From Cercospora beticola (lineage: Eukaryota > Ascomycota > Dothideomycetes > Mycosphaerellales > Mycosphaerellaceae): a stretch of DNA of 64,000 bases. Position 1 is the stretch's first letter, and every line of letters starts with the position of its first letter. The notes under the pieces are model-generated. The model saw nothing but the letters and a program-made list of their open reading frames with translations. It ran no database searches and was not told the DNA's origin. Position numbers and translations under genes: made by a program. The stretch spans positions 186,001 to 250,000 of the forward strand of contig NC_088939.1 of assembly GCF_033473495.1 (NCBI RefSeq), written 5' to 3'. Positions 20,354-30,027 of this stretch are shown here, one piece after another.

Positions 20354-21997
20354 ATGCTGGTGCTTCCAATATACATAGAGAAGTATATATGTGTCTCCTG
20401 TGCGTTGCATCTCAGGGGCTCTCCTTCATTCACTTATCATCTCTCCTTTTTCAGCAGCCATCTCCCAATCTCTCAAGAACGCCAAGACACAGCTTTCCCA
20501 TCATGCGGGGGTCCCTGTCAGCGCTGCGTGCAACGCCGTCTGCACTGTGACACTCCTGGGAATTGTTCAGAATGTCGCAGACAACGCATCCGTTGCTCCA
20601 ACGCAGGGAATGAGGTACCCGGAGGAAGCGGTGGGCCATCACATAGACCAGCGAAGGGGGTTGCTTCCAGCGATGAAGCTCAGCGGCATTTGGCAAGAGA
20701 TGATGATTTGGGTAGTAGAGCCCATCGAAACCTGACGAGAGGTGTTGCTTTCCGTAGCAGAGAGCATCGAGTCCTGACCGGCAGCGACCATTGGGATCCG
20801 GCAATGGATATTGCATTTGGTCATAGAGCCCGGCGGGATTTGACAAGGGCCGGCGCCCCTGGCGGAGATGTCGTACGCATGGGACCAGACCGTTCTATGG
20901 CGCGACCAACAGCGACTTCCGCTCCCTCCCAGCTGCCGCCAGCGCAGCCAATATCTACTTCTACTCCCCTGAGCCAGCATCCACCAGCGCAGACGGCGAC
21001 CACTACAGCTTCTGTGCGCAAGCCTCCACCAGCGCAGATGACATCCACTTCAGCTCCTGTACACAAGCCACCGCCAGCGCAGATGACATCGACTTCTGTT
21101 CCTCTGAACAAGCCGCCGCCAGCGCGGAAGGCATCAACGACTGCCCCTTTGACTCAGCCGCCACCAGCGCAAGCGGCACCATCTTCTGCTCCTCTGCACC
21201 TGGCACCATCTTCTGCTCCTCTGCACCTGGCACCACCAGCGCAGATGATGTCCACTCCCGCTCCTTCAGACCAGTCGCCATCGCCGCAAAGGACTGGGAT
21301 CTCTGTACCTTTGGGCCAGCCGTCGCCAGCGCCAACAGCATCAACTTCTGCTCCCTTGGAACAGCTGCCACCGGCGCAGACGGTCTCGATTGCTGCTCCG
21401 TTGGACCAGACACCAGAGCAGACAACATCGACTCTTGCTCCATTGGGCCAGCTGCCGCCAGATTGGGACGAGGTGTACGATCCCGACACGAATCGGCCTT
21501 TCTTCGTGAAATCCGGAGGTCACGTCCAGTGGCGGGATCCTCGGAGCGGCCCCCCACCTCCTCCTCTTCCGCCAGCTCCCGTCGTTCAACCGCATAGATC
21601 AACTCCTGCCCCTTTGGGCCAGTTGCCGCCAGGCTGGGACGAGGTGTACGATAAAGTCACAGAACAGCCTTTCTTCATCAATAATTCCTCGGGCCATGTC
21701 CAGTGGCGGCATCCTCGGCAGGCGCCACCTCCACCGCCTCCTCTCCCACCAGGCTGTGTTGTTCAACCGCATGGATTGCCTTCCATGAACGAGACCAAGC
21801 GCAAGCGTGATGAAGAACATGTACAGGGGCCTCCGATCCCTCTGGGCCCACGTGGGGATGGACCGGAAAGCAGCACGGCCTCCTTGGCTGTTCGAGCGCC
21901 AACCACTGCCGCACCTGTCCCGCCCAGTGTCAACGTTTCCTGTCCCACGATGCCACTAGCGATGCGTAACAGCAGTTCACGAACATTCGCTGTTTGA
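20354..21997 (+). CDS. expanded Zn2Cys6-WW paralog with Pro-rich repeats and two WW domains
   Basis: The frame encodes, in order: a Zn2Cys6 cluster (CQRCVQRRLHC, then CSEC, C-x2-C-x6-C-x5-C-x2-C-x6-C), an Arg/His linker, about a dozen imperfect 15-residue units of the type STSAPxxKPPPAQMT, two WW domains (LPPDWDEVYDPDTNRPFF and LPPGWDEVYDKVTEQPFF, each followed by GHVQWR and Pro), and KRKRDEE. The start is uncertain: the in-frame ATG at 20354 is far upstream, a strong acceptor at about 20448 suggests a spliced first exon, and the ATG at 20503 that aligns with the paralog is one base out of frame. At 21997 the frame ends, yet a neighbouring frame continues to 22313 in coding-like sequence (see separate entry). 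The Pro-rich repeats could be ligands for the WW domains. Confidence 0.6.
   Translation: MLVLPIYIEKYICVSCALHLRGSPSFTYHLSFFSSHLPISQERQDTAFPSCGGPCQRCVQRRLHCDTPGNCSECRRQRIRCSNAGNEVPGGSGGPSHRPAKGVASSDEAQRHLARDDDLGSRAHRNLTRGVAFRSREHRVLTGSDHWDPAMDIAFGHRARRDLTRAGAPGGDVVRMGPDRSMARPTATSAPSQLPPAQPISTSTPLSQHPPAQTATTTASVRKPPPAQMTSTSAPVHKPPPAQMTSTSVPLNKPPPARKASTTAPLTQPPPAQAAPSSAPLHLAPSSAPLHLAPPAQMMSTPAPSDQSPSPQRTGISVPLGQPSPAPTASTSAPLEQLPPAQTVSIAAPLDQTPEQTTSTLAPLGQLPPDWDEVYDPDTNRPFFVKSGGHVQWRDPRSGPPPPPLPPAPVVQPHRSTPAPLGQLPPGWDEVYDKVTEQPFFINNSSGHVQWRHPRQAPPPPPPLPPGCVVQPHGLPSMNETKRKRDEEHVQGPPIPLGPRGDGPESSTASLAVRAPTTAAPVPPSVNVSCPTMPLAMRNSSSRTFAV
20920..21465 (+). repeat. 45-bp coding minisatellite (15-residue Pro-rich units)
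   Basis: About a dozen imperfect 45-bp units encode variations of SAPLxQxPPAQTxST. An exact 27-bp tandem duplication lies inside it at about 21179-21234 (ccatcttctgctcctctgca, read twice). Confidence 0.75.
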
Positions 21998-22313
21998 TGA
22001 CAGCGAAAATGTTCCCCCGCCTATCTCGTCCTACGCTTTCGATGAGGCTAGCAGAAATCTCAAACCCCAGTCCAATGGGAGCGCGAAGCGTCTGCCGAGT
22101 TGCATCATGGCGTTCTTGTTGTCAGCGAGCTCCGGCAGTCGCCAGCGAGAGCGAGCTTCACGACTCCAGGTAGAAGGTCCTCACCATATGCGGCAGACAG
22201 GCAATTGGGGAACTCGCGACCAAAGGGCAAGGGCGGGGCTGAATGAGATGGAATCGATTGCGGTTGGAACAGAGCGCCACGCTGCAGAGAGAAGAGAAGC
22301 AGTGCGCGCCTGA
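21998..22313 (+). pseudogene. frame-shifted 3' continuation of the expanded WW gene
   Basis: Directly after the stop of the preceding frame, the +1 frame reads FDDSENVPPPISSYAFDEAS and stays open to the TGA at 22313 with no stop. The junction would need removal of one base around 21990. This suggests that the original protein was about 100 residues longer and that a frameshift, real or an assembly error, cuts it off. No domain is recognised in the tail, which is rich in Arg, Glu and Ser. Confidence 0.4.
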
Positions 22314-23423
22314 CAATCAGCAGTCCGTCCCCGAAGGGATAATTATCGCTGCTACAGGCCCTTCCGAACAGACATTGGGTAGCACAATGCTGCAGGATGA
22401 TGTAACCAGAAGCTGGCGCCGGGTTCATGTTCCACATATTGGTAGGCTGCACCCTCATCGACTGGATTGTATCCTTCTTTTCCTCCTAGATAGTGCTTGC
22501 TTTACCGCCCGTGCAAGTCGTGTTCAGTGGTTGGTCCTGAGTCAGTTGCCAGCGCGAACTGTACGGGCTTCCACCCTACTTGATCCGATTCTACATGATC
22601 ATACTCAGTCACAATTGCTTGATATTGTGAAGAGGTTCGTATGCTTCCCGGGTTTCGCAAGTCGTGTCCCTGACGGAGGAATCAATCGCAGGCAAATCCG
22701 GCATGAAACGCGTAACGCACGGAGCCAAATACTGTTTTCGTTCATCACGCTTGGGAAAATTCGACCGCTATTCACGACCGTAGGTGATCAACAATGGTTC
22801 TACATTGCTCAGACTTCCACAGAAAAGCCGCACAACACCGTCATTCCTCTTTTTCTGCCGTATCGTTCGGTGGAACGTCACGCTACCAGCACTATGCCCA
22901 CTTGGATGCGACATGGCCTACCAACCGGCTTGTCCAGCCACTTGAGATCTGGCACGACAGACCACCACCAGACGCGATATGAGCATCGGTGCGCTATCGT
23001 CACCAAAAAGTCGCTGGACTGTCCTCCAGTACAATAAAATTAAGGCTAGGGTCCAGTATGCCCAAATCTGAGAGGGCTGATGCTTTTAGTTGTGAAGTAG
23101 CAGTGCGCCCCTGTCTCCCACTATTCCGAGCCACATCTTCCGTTGATGTAATGCGTTGTATCTTTCTGATGACTGTAGGCCCATGGTCGATTGATGGATT
23201 CATCCTGCTGCCAACTACTGTGACATTGGTGTTGTAAAGTCCAGCCCTGCAGCCAGTTTCGCTGCAGAGAGTATCGGGTTCTGGCGCCATTGATCACATT
23301 TGTGGGTATAATACTGGGGGTGGGATTTGTCGGTGGGCTTGATCGATCCCTTTCGTGGCCAGTTCTCGACAGATACATCTTCCATATACGAGCCGATTGC
23401 GGGGACACTCAACAGATCGAGCT
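22314..23423. other. intergenic, one unsupported long frame
   Basis: A plus-strand frame of 264 codons (22243-23037) overlaps the WW gene tail. It has no recognisable domain and a composition unlike the neighbouring genes, so I do not call it. The region holds the 3' end of the HET gene. Confidence 0.4.
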
Positions 23424-25136
23424 CTATCCCAGGGCATTGTTGCTTGCCGTGTCTTTGATAATATCCAACATCAACGCTTCTGCTCTGGACAAACCTGTAA
23501 ACGATGCTCTCAAATTTGGTCGCGCTTCCACGTTCCTAGCGCCTGGACAACAGTCGCATGACCAAGACTTGACCTTGTTGGAGATTGGAGTCAGGGATGA
23601 ATACAGGCACGTTACACGTCCCACGACCTGGAACTTCGTAGATCGTTCCGTGGGGCGAATTATGATGAAACAACAACCGAGCCTAATTAGGATGTCGCCA
23701 GGTGTCGCTTCGTGCCATGCAATCACCGACAGTCTATTCTCTGTCAAAAGCTGAACAGGCTGGTGCTCTCTGTCGTGGAGCGAGTTTGTGCTGTTGAATC
23801 GCCTTCTGCAACCCGCATAAAGATGTTCCTCTTCTCCAGCGGGGTCGAGCTCAGTCCCGATATAGTCGAGAGCAACAAAGAGCTGTCCTTCACAGTCTTG
23901 CTGAATCAAGCAGGCAGCAGTCACAGATGTCTCGTACAGAATCGAACCTGAGTTCGCAGGTTGCGTTACAGTTACCGATGCTTTGAATTGCTGAATAAGG
24001 TCGGCGATGTCAAGTTTGTCGAGTGCGAGCGCTGCGACTATGCCGTCTGTGTCACCTAAGCTGAGAACTTGAGTGTGCGACAGCAGGTGAAGGGCTAAAT
24101 CGAAACACGAGATCTCATAATCGGGCAAGGGCTTTTCAATGCCAGCAAGGTTCCAGGGAAATATTCCAAGGACGCCATAGACACGATCCCGAGGATCTTC
24201 GCATGAGAAATGAGACAGATTGTCCCAGAAATATTCTAGATGTCCACGAGCGGTAGCGGCATCCCTGCGATAGACGCTCTTCATGATATCAATTTCCCTG
24301 ATGAAAAGCTTATGTCCTTTGTACCATGAGTCGATGAGGCCCCATTCGTCGAACAAGGAAGCTATTTTGGCAAGTTGGTCCCAAATCGCGGTCAGATCGC
24401 CACACAAGATCTCTATCCGGTCATTGTATCGAGCACTGTGTAGCTCCTGGATGATCCACAAGCGGGACCAGTATGCACGAGTCGAGAAGTTATCCCAATG
24501 CTCTGCCATCTTGCGTCCTAACTCGGAACCATCCAACATGTCCCATTGTCCGGGATGCTCAAACTGAGACCAAAAGGGACCTCGTACAAGTGCACGGTGA
24601 TCGAATGCGTCATGTGAATCTATCTCGTCGAGATGGAGGTCGAGATGCTGATAAAGTTCGTAAATCGCGTTACTGGAGGCATCGGCTGGGCCAATGCAAG
24701 CGAGGACAGTCTCCGCCGTCCGGTAGATTTCTGCCATGATAGCAACTTGTGCAGCCTTCTCCGTCAAGTTGGACTGATCGATGCATATAGAATCAATCCA
24801 AAGATACGAATCTGGGTAATGTAGTCTTGCTTGCCAAAGAGCATACCGAGCGTTCTCTCGCACTTTGACACGAGTACAATCCACAAGTTCAAAACCGTAT
24901 CCTCTGGAAAAAAGAGTCATCGATGTAATGTTGACGAAAGCCTCCACATCCGGCGAACCCCAGGCGTATGAGATTGCTCGATATTCCGGCGCGTCCTCGA
25001 GATCCCATACGGATACGGTGCAGCGTATTTCGTCTTCTTCATGGCCGGCATGAATCCAGAGCAGTCGAATCTGAGAGCTTGAATCTCTCAGTGGAGGCGG
25101 CTTCCAGGCGGAGGGGGGACGGCGCGTAAGATCCAT
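23424..25136 (-). CDS. HET-domain protein (heterokaryon incompatibility type)
   Basis: A single-exon gene of 570 residues from the ATG at 25136. The N-terminal HET domain (about 25-185) has its three typical blocks: EYRAISYAWGSPD, SYLWIDSICIDQSN and AEIYRTAETVLACIGPAD. The remaining C-terminal region has no recognised effector or repeat domain. HET proteins act in non-self recognition and can trigger cell death on fusion of unlike hyphae; most family members have no known partner, so the specific role is open. The frame is intact. It stands between the WW genes and the cluster of secreted proteins. Confidence 0.88.
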   Translation of the reverse strand: MDLTRRPPSAWKPPPLRDSSSQIRLLWIHAGHEEDEIRCTVSVWDLEDAPEYRAISYAWGSPDVEAFVNITSMTLFSRGYGFELVDCTRVKVRENARYALWQARLHYPDSYLWIDSICIDQSNLTEKAAQVAIMAEIYRTAETVLACIGPADASSNAIYELYQHLDLHLDEIDSHDAFDHRALVRGPFWSQFEHPGQWDMLDGSELGRKMAEHWDNFSTRAYWSRLWIIQELHSARYNDRIEILCGDLTAIWDQLAKIASLFDEWGLIDSWYKGHKLFIREIDIMKSVYRRDAATARGHLEYFWDNLSHFSCEDPRDRVYGVLGIFPWNLAGIEKPLPDYEISCFDLALHLLSHTQVLSLGDTDGIVAALALDKLDIADLIQQFKASVTVTQPANSGSILYETSVTAACLIQQDCEGQLFVALDYIGTELDPAGEEEHLYAGCRRRFNSTNSLHDREHQPVQLLTENRLSVIAWHEATPGDILIRLGCCFIIIRPTERSTKFQVVGRVTCLYSSLTPISNKVKSWSCDCCPGARNVEARPNLRASFTGLSRAEALMLDIIKDTASNNALG

Positions 25137-26073
25137 TCTGGCAGCAAGGAACCAATATGTGCTGTCTAAATACTTCGAGGGTGTGTCAACGCCATCGGAT
25201 AGAGTGTCGTGTTGGTCGCGCAGCTTTCGCGGGACGGAGAGCTACAGACGGTGTGCTGAAGTGTGCCAGGCGTACGCAAGGCTGAGCTTTGCACAGCCCG
25301 CAAGCCATGCAGCCACCCGCGGAGGCGGCTTCGCGCAATACACCTGAACGAGCTCCACTGCAGGCGGCCCAGAACTCAGAGTTCGACAGCATTTGGCCTC
25401 ATCATAGACGTGAGACTGGCCAGTCGCTATGGCAGGCACCGACACCTGGTCGGCGACGGCCTGAAATCGGGGAAGGCGCAAGGCGGCATCTCGCCACTTG
25501 ACACCTCATCAATTCCATGCTGCCGAAATCACGCAGGACGTTGACTTGGAACTGCCGGATCCTGCGTACATCAAGCTCCGGCCAAGCTGGAAAGTCTTCG
25601 CTCTGGAACACATCGTTAACCTCGTCATGCTCGTCTCGCTGCTATCCAACGAACATGCGGCATAATTCCAGGCGTGGTGCTCCAGGAACTGCAATCTCGA
25701 CCACCGCACGGCGCTTCCATTTTCTTCGGGCGGACCAGAATAACACCGGCTTTTCCTTTTCAGGGCGACAAAGATTGGCTAGCGACGGCTGAACAAATGA
25801 TAGGCATATGCCATGATCAGCAATATGTCTTGGCGGCGATTATATGTAATCAACCGGCGAGTTCGTTGATGACCAACGAAGAATTTGCACCTTCCCATTT
25901 GGCTAGACCATTACTTGTTCGGTAAGCTGGAGCAATTTCGCACTCGGCCACGAGCCATTGAAAAGGATCACCCGTCATACGATGGTAGAAGATACCGATT
26001 CACGCGGATGGAATATCCCTTGGCCGGCCTTTTCATCGCTCCGGACGCTTTAGAGCTGCAGGAAATCTGCGTG
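25137..26073. other. intergenic, no gene recognised
   Basis: Short overlapping frames only. The right end holds the promoter of the first small secreted protein gene. Confidence 0.45.
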
Positions 26074-26081
26074 TATATAAA
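26074..26081 (+). promoter_or_regulatory. TATA box of the first small secreted protein gene
   Basis: TATATAAA lies about 80 bp upstream of the ATG at 26156, a normal distance for a fungal core promoter with a short leader. Confidence 0.55.
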
Positions 26082-26155
26082 CAGTCATGGACAGATGCTT
26101 CAGTCATGGTATCTAAAGCAATACAACCTCTTTCCACTAAACCACCGCCGGCACA

Positions 26156-26547
26156 ATGCTCAAATCACTGTACATCGCACTCTACCTCGCTGTGTGCGCA
26201 TCTGCTCTAGAAGTTAGTCTACAAAAGCGTCCAAACTGTAATGCAAAGCACAGTAAAGCTGACTTCCCGATTGCTAGGGCACTTGCGGCTCCAGTACCAG
26301 ACCCGGAGCTGGCATGGAGACCGTCTGTAGAGCCGGAGCTACAGAACAGGTTTGCGCGTCGGTGAGCAATTAGATGAAGCACCGGCAAAAATCATAGTGT
26401 TGACATATAGTGAAGGTCAGTCAGTGTTGGGGCGAAGGCGAACGCTGCGTGACAGGGAGAATTACGGACGCGGATGGTGCCACAAGGGCAGCTTGCTGTT
26501 CTCGAGGTGCAGCACGAGGTCTGCAAGGTTGCACGACTCCCGTATAG
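26156..26547 (+). CDS. small cysteine-rich secreted protein, three exons
   Basis: The proposed exons are 26156-26212, 26278-26361 and 26416-26547, giving about 90 residues. Exon 1 encodes a signal peptide (MLKSLYIALYLAVCASALE). Intron 1 has gttagt..ttgctag with a GCTGAC branch site. Intron 2 starts gtgagc and has a TTGAC branch; the nearest AG (26410) would give an immediate stop, so the AG at 26415 or 26424 is preferred. The mature part has eight Cys, including GTCGSS, a CWGEGERC block, an adjacent Cys pair in RAACCSRG, and a C-terminal GCTTPV. Even Cys number and small size suggest a disulfide-stabilised extracellular protein, effector-like. I recognise no family. Without splicing, the frame is a featureless 69-codon ORF. 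Confidence 0.6.
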
Positions 26548-26999
26548 TTGTTAGCAACAAGTGCGAATGGAAATCGTGTTACATTTTATCTGTATACCAT
26601 CCCGCCATCTCGTTCGTAGGCTGCACTGTCATGATTCCCAAGTTTGGGGAAGGATACCCCAGATAGCACAATAGTCTGTTCCTGTTGTCAAGTGATTACC
26701 TGCAATAACTTCGCTGCTCTGCAATCTGGTCGAGAATGGTGGTGTTCCCGAGAGCAGTATCTCACATTCATATTTAGCTTAGCGTATCGTTGTCAATTGT
26801 CGGATCTTTGCCGCCTTGATCACAGAGGTCTCAGATAGTACTCAAGACCAGATCTAGAGCATATTAGTCGAAGTTCAGCAACACTACACAGTCTGGCCGA
26901 ATCTCAAATTTCTGCACTCGATCTTGAGTATATCAAGGCAAAGGCCATCCCTTTCACTGCGAACTTCTAATTTTCAACACTTTGCATTCACCATTCATC
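26548..26999. other. spacer, no gene recognised
   Basis: No gene seen. The last 100 bp is the leader of the next secreted protein gene, with a TATATC element near 26929. Confidence 0.4.
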
Positions 27000-27400
27000 A
27001 TGAAGTTCGGACTGTCAGTTGCAGCTGCATATCTTCTCATAGCCAGCGTGGCTTGCCAAGAAGGTCAAGTCGAGACCTATGTACGGTGACACCTTGTCGC
27101 CAAAGGGTACACAAGTCGATGAGCATTGTCTAACTCTACTGTGATATAGAACCAATGTACTACAAACGCCAACGCTGAAAACAAAGCTCTCTGGCCTCGT
27201 GGCTTCTGCGCACGAAAGAGATCTGATGACCACACCATGATCGCTGGAGCTTCATGCAATCCGGTAGGACAAAATTCTCTCGCCTTTGCCAGTTGCGTAT
27301 GTGCTGTTCTGACGATGTCTGTGTTCAGGGTCATGAGTGTGTTGACCAGGACAATGGATGCATCTTCACGTCTGCGACCGAGGCCAACTGTAGCAATTGA
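27000..27400 (+). CDS. small cysteine-rich secreted protein, three exons
   Basis: Exons 27000-27080, 27150-27263 and 27329-27400 give 88 residues. All junctions are in phase 0 and both introns have canonical ends (gtacgg..gatatag with TCTAAC branch; gtagga..gttcag with a CTGAC branch). Residues 1-19 are a signal peptide (MKFGLSVAAAYLLIASVAC). The mature part has six further Cys: NQCTTN, RGFCARKR, GASCNP, HECVDQ, NGCIFT and ANCSN, just before the TGA. This layout is typical of secreted effector or antimicrobial-type proteins; no family is recognised. It is unrelated in sequence to the neighbouring small secreted proteins. Confidence 0.72.
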
Positions 27401-28611
27401 TTTGATGATGGAGCAATGACCGGAACCTCCGGCAGCTGGATATTCGAATATGATCGATTTATACTGCTACGAAGCAGTAACACTCTGTCCGTCTTAGGTC
27501 AAACGGGACATAAAGTCATGCGATTGAAGTTGTAATCGAAGTGCGGCGATGAAGTGGGTAACAATCTTGCAAAGCAGAACGCATCGCCGAGGAGCTTCCG
27601 CGAGTGATTTCTGGCCGACACTATGAACATTAAACGCATGCTCTGCAGGAATGGAAGCTTCATGTTCAATCGTTTGGGGTCGCCTGGGAGGTAGGCCGAA
27701 GGAAAGAGGATGGTCGCATACTATTCGTGCCAACAAAGTTCCTGTGTACAATTGTGCTACCACCTGCTGTCAGCTCTCCGCTGGACCGCTCATCGAGCAT
27801 ATATTTTGCGCCGGAACTACCACCAGAGATGTGCTTATGATGCAGAGTAGTGTCGCTGCACAACAGAGGTCATCAACAACGCGTGGCTCCTGCGCTCCAA
27901 GATCGTCCCATAACTTTCTGGCTTACTCACTCCCGGAGCGCTATGCCAAGACTGGGACGTCCTTGCTTTGAGACACGTTTTCGCCTTAAGTTTCATCTCT
28001 TGACCGAGCATACGCAAGTGTCGAACGGGCCATCACAACGTCGCCAATCTGCGGACATAAATGTCTCCTACGGGCCGTGCTATGATCGTACCTCCTTTCC
28101 AGTGCCGAGTGGGCATCATTCGGCTTTCGGCGTGACGACCCAACCGTGCCAATCTGATGCCTTCGTTTGTGCCTAGCAAGGTTTTGGCGCAACATTAGCG
28201 AAGAGTCGAAGTGGATAATATGGAGCCCACCTAAGATTCGCCTTGGTGAATGTCAATACAGTAGAGTCAGGAGAAGAACACTGGTTGTTGATTGCTGCAG
28301 TGAACATCTTGGACTCCTGTAGCCGAAGTAAGTACGGAGATGAACCAGCGCGAAGGACAATGCTCGTCGTAAAGCTCGCAACTACAAATCCAAACTATGC
28401 TTCATGTAAAATTAGATCTAACAACTCTTTGTAGCGAGAAACAAGCGCCCTTAGGCTATCAAGACATCAAGAATGGTTGCGAATGATACGAGAACGTCTG
28501 CGCGGACCTCACAGCGAGGTTCAGGTACATAGTTCACCTGGCGTACCTACAGAAATCAAGATCTTCCACATCACTTCCCGACCCAGTTTCACCCACGAAA
28601 TTCCGATCAAG
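27401..28611. other. intergenic, no gene recognised
   Basis: Many short overlapping frames without support. Near 28436 begins a stretch similar to one upstream of 29764 (see regulatory entry). Confidence 0.45.
28433..28455 (+). promoter_or_regulatory. upstream motif shared by the two paralogous secreted protein genes, copy 1
   Basis: GCGAGAAACAAGCGCCCTT lies about 175 bp before the ATG at 28612. A near-identical copy (one substitution over 19 bp) lies about 205 bp before the ATG at 29764. Both are followed by other, looser matches. Confidence 0.5.
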
Positions 28612-28902
28612 ATGAAAAGCTTCCTTCTGGCCTCCCTCCTCGCCGGCCTCGCCGCAGCCCAAGGCGCTCAAAAGCCAAACCCATACTTCGGCGGCTGCGA
28701 TTACTCTCCCATTGGCCAAAACGCCCCTTACTACAACTGCGACTGGCTACCTGGAGGTGGAAAGAGTGCCTGTGAAGGCATTGTTCCAAACTGCATGTCG
28801 CCATGCTTCCGCGCAGGATCACAAGATGACAAGTCGGGCTTCCAGATCGTCACAGAGAATGATGGCAACAGTGTTTGCCGGTGCAGATGCAAGTTGAATT
28901 AG
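28612..28902 (+). CDS. small cysteine-rich secreted protein, paralog 1
   Basis: A single-exon gene of 96 residues. The start ATG at 28612 begins a clear signal peptide (MKSFLLASLLAGLAAAQG). The mature protein has eight Cys in the pattern GGCDYSPIG, YNCDWLPGGG, SACEG, PNCMSPC and a C-terminal CRCRCKLN. The frame is open upstream, but that part is not conserved in the paralog. Together with the gene at 29764 it defines a small family: both have CDYxPIG, NCDWL, a Gly-rich turn, PNC, a TxND motif and a CxCxCKL end. An extracellular effector or antimicrobial role is plausible, not shown. Confidence 0.8.
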   Translation: MKSFLLASLLAGLAAAQGAQKPNPYFGGCDYSPIGQNAPYYNCDWLPGGGKSACEGIVPNCMSPCFRAGSQDDKSGFQIVTENDGNSVCRCRCKLN

Positions 28903-29555
28903 AAGAGACGGGAGAAGGTTACTGTTGAAAGCGCATTGGATGTGGGACAGGAGGGCGTGGCAGTGCCGAAAAGTCACATCACAAACAGAGTGAAGCACGA
29001 AGTCGATGGAATGCGAACAAAAAATGGTAGGCTCCGTTCTTGAAATTCAGTGGTGAGGGACTGACTGATTCCTGCAGTATATACCATGTCAATCTTCCAT
29101 CACGCACCACTGATGACTATTCGCCACACTGAAGAACGGAGTCATATGCAAGTCTGGCATATAATATCACGTATCGATTCACAGTTCAACATTCAAGTAA
29201 ACAAGTGAAGTTCAATTGATTCCAGGTTCCGGATGCTGAGTCAGGCAACACCTGGTCGAGGTCACTCAGTGTTTATTGACTAAATAACGTACAGCATTTA
29301 CGCTATGTATGCGCTGACAGGGTCTCAGATCAGCCCGAGTTCGTTTTCAAGCCGTGCACTGGGCACAGGACCAGTGTACGGAGCAAGAAGATCGTACCTC
29401 AAGCAATTCGAGAAGCGTCGGATGGATTTCCCCAATCAACGTCACGTTGCTGTCTACCTGGTTGAGCTGCATCGGTCACGCGCTGCCCTTTATACACACA
29501 CTCGGCCTCCCATGATATCTAATCCAAGCAAAGCTTGGTATAGGGTTATGCGATG

Positions 29556-29578
29556 TTGCGAGAAACAACCGCCCTTCT
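29556..29578 (+). promoter_or_regulatory. upstream motif shared by the two paralogous secreted protein genes, copy 2
   Basis: GCGAGAAACAACCGCCCTT; see copy 1 at 28433. It suggests the gene pair arose by a duplication that included the promoter. Confidence 0.5.
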
Positions 29579-29680
29579 TAACATGTTCACAAATCAAGAA
29601 GTCAGCAAAGGATGACACGAGCCTCATCTCCGCGCTGTCCGAAGTCGTTGCGGAAAACCAAGTATAAGAATCTCACCTAC

Positions 29681-29686
29681 TATAAA
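29681..29686 (+). promoter_or_regulatory. TATA box of secreted protein paralog 2
   Basis: TATAAA lies about 78 bp upstream of the ATG at 29764. Confidence 0.5.
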
Positions 29687-29763
29687 CAAACCTCAAACTT
29701 TTGGTCTCCTTACACCGCTACTGTCGAAACGCCCTCGCAATCACAACTCTCTCCCACATCAAA

Positions 29764-30027
29764 ATGAAGCTCCTCTCCCTGGCCATCCTCTTCACCGCCA
29801 CCGCCACAGCACGCGAATACGTCGGCAATTGCGACTACATTCCCATCGGCTTGGATGCACCTGCCAGCAATTGCGACTGGTTGTCTAATGGCGGACTGGA
29901 CGCGTGCAATGCGCTTGAACCCAACTGCGCCGGGAAATGCGGCCGAAACCCGAACGAAGCATTCGAGATGACGACGGCGAACGACGACGGAGGATCGAAT
30001 TGCCAGTGCATTTGCAAGCTGAAGTAG
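29764..30027 (+). CDS. small cysteine-rich secreted protein, paralog 2
   Basis: A single-exon gene of 87 residues with a signal peptide (MKLLSLAILFTATATA) and eight Cys in the mature part: GNCDYIPIG, SNCDWLSNGG, DACN, PNCAGKC and the C-terminal NCQCICKLK. All eight align with the Cys of the gene at 28612, while much of the sequence between them has changed, which is the pattern expected of diversifying secreted proteins. The number of intervening residues differs by only a few. No family is recognised beyond the pair. Confidence 0.8.
   Translation: MKLLSLAILFTATATAREYVGNCDYIPIGLDAPASNCDWLSNGGLDACNALEPNCAGKCGRNPNEAFEMTTANDDGGSNCQCICKLK

Larger units (their letters stand above)
28903..29763. 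other. spacer between the two paralogs, no gene recognised
   Basis: An open frame at 29305-29667 overlaps the duplicated upstream region and the TATA box of the next gene, so it is unlikely to be coding. Part of this spacer appears to be duplicated promoter sequence. Confidence 0.45.

Noticed and set aside
22243..23037. Plus-strand ORF of 264 codons
   Set aside because: It overlaps the WW gene tail, has no recognisable domain, and its composition does not resemble the neighbouring genes.
29305..29667. Plus-strand ORF of 120 codons upstream of the second paralog
   Set aside because: It covers the duplicated promoter motif and ends just before the TATA box of the next gene; no signal peptide or domain.
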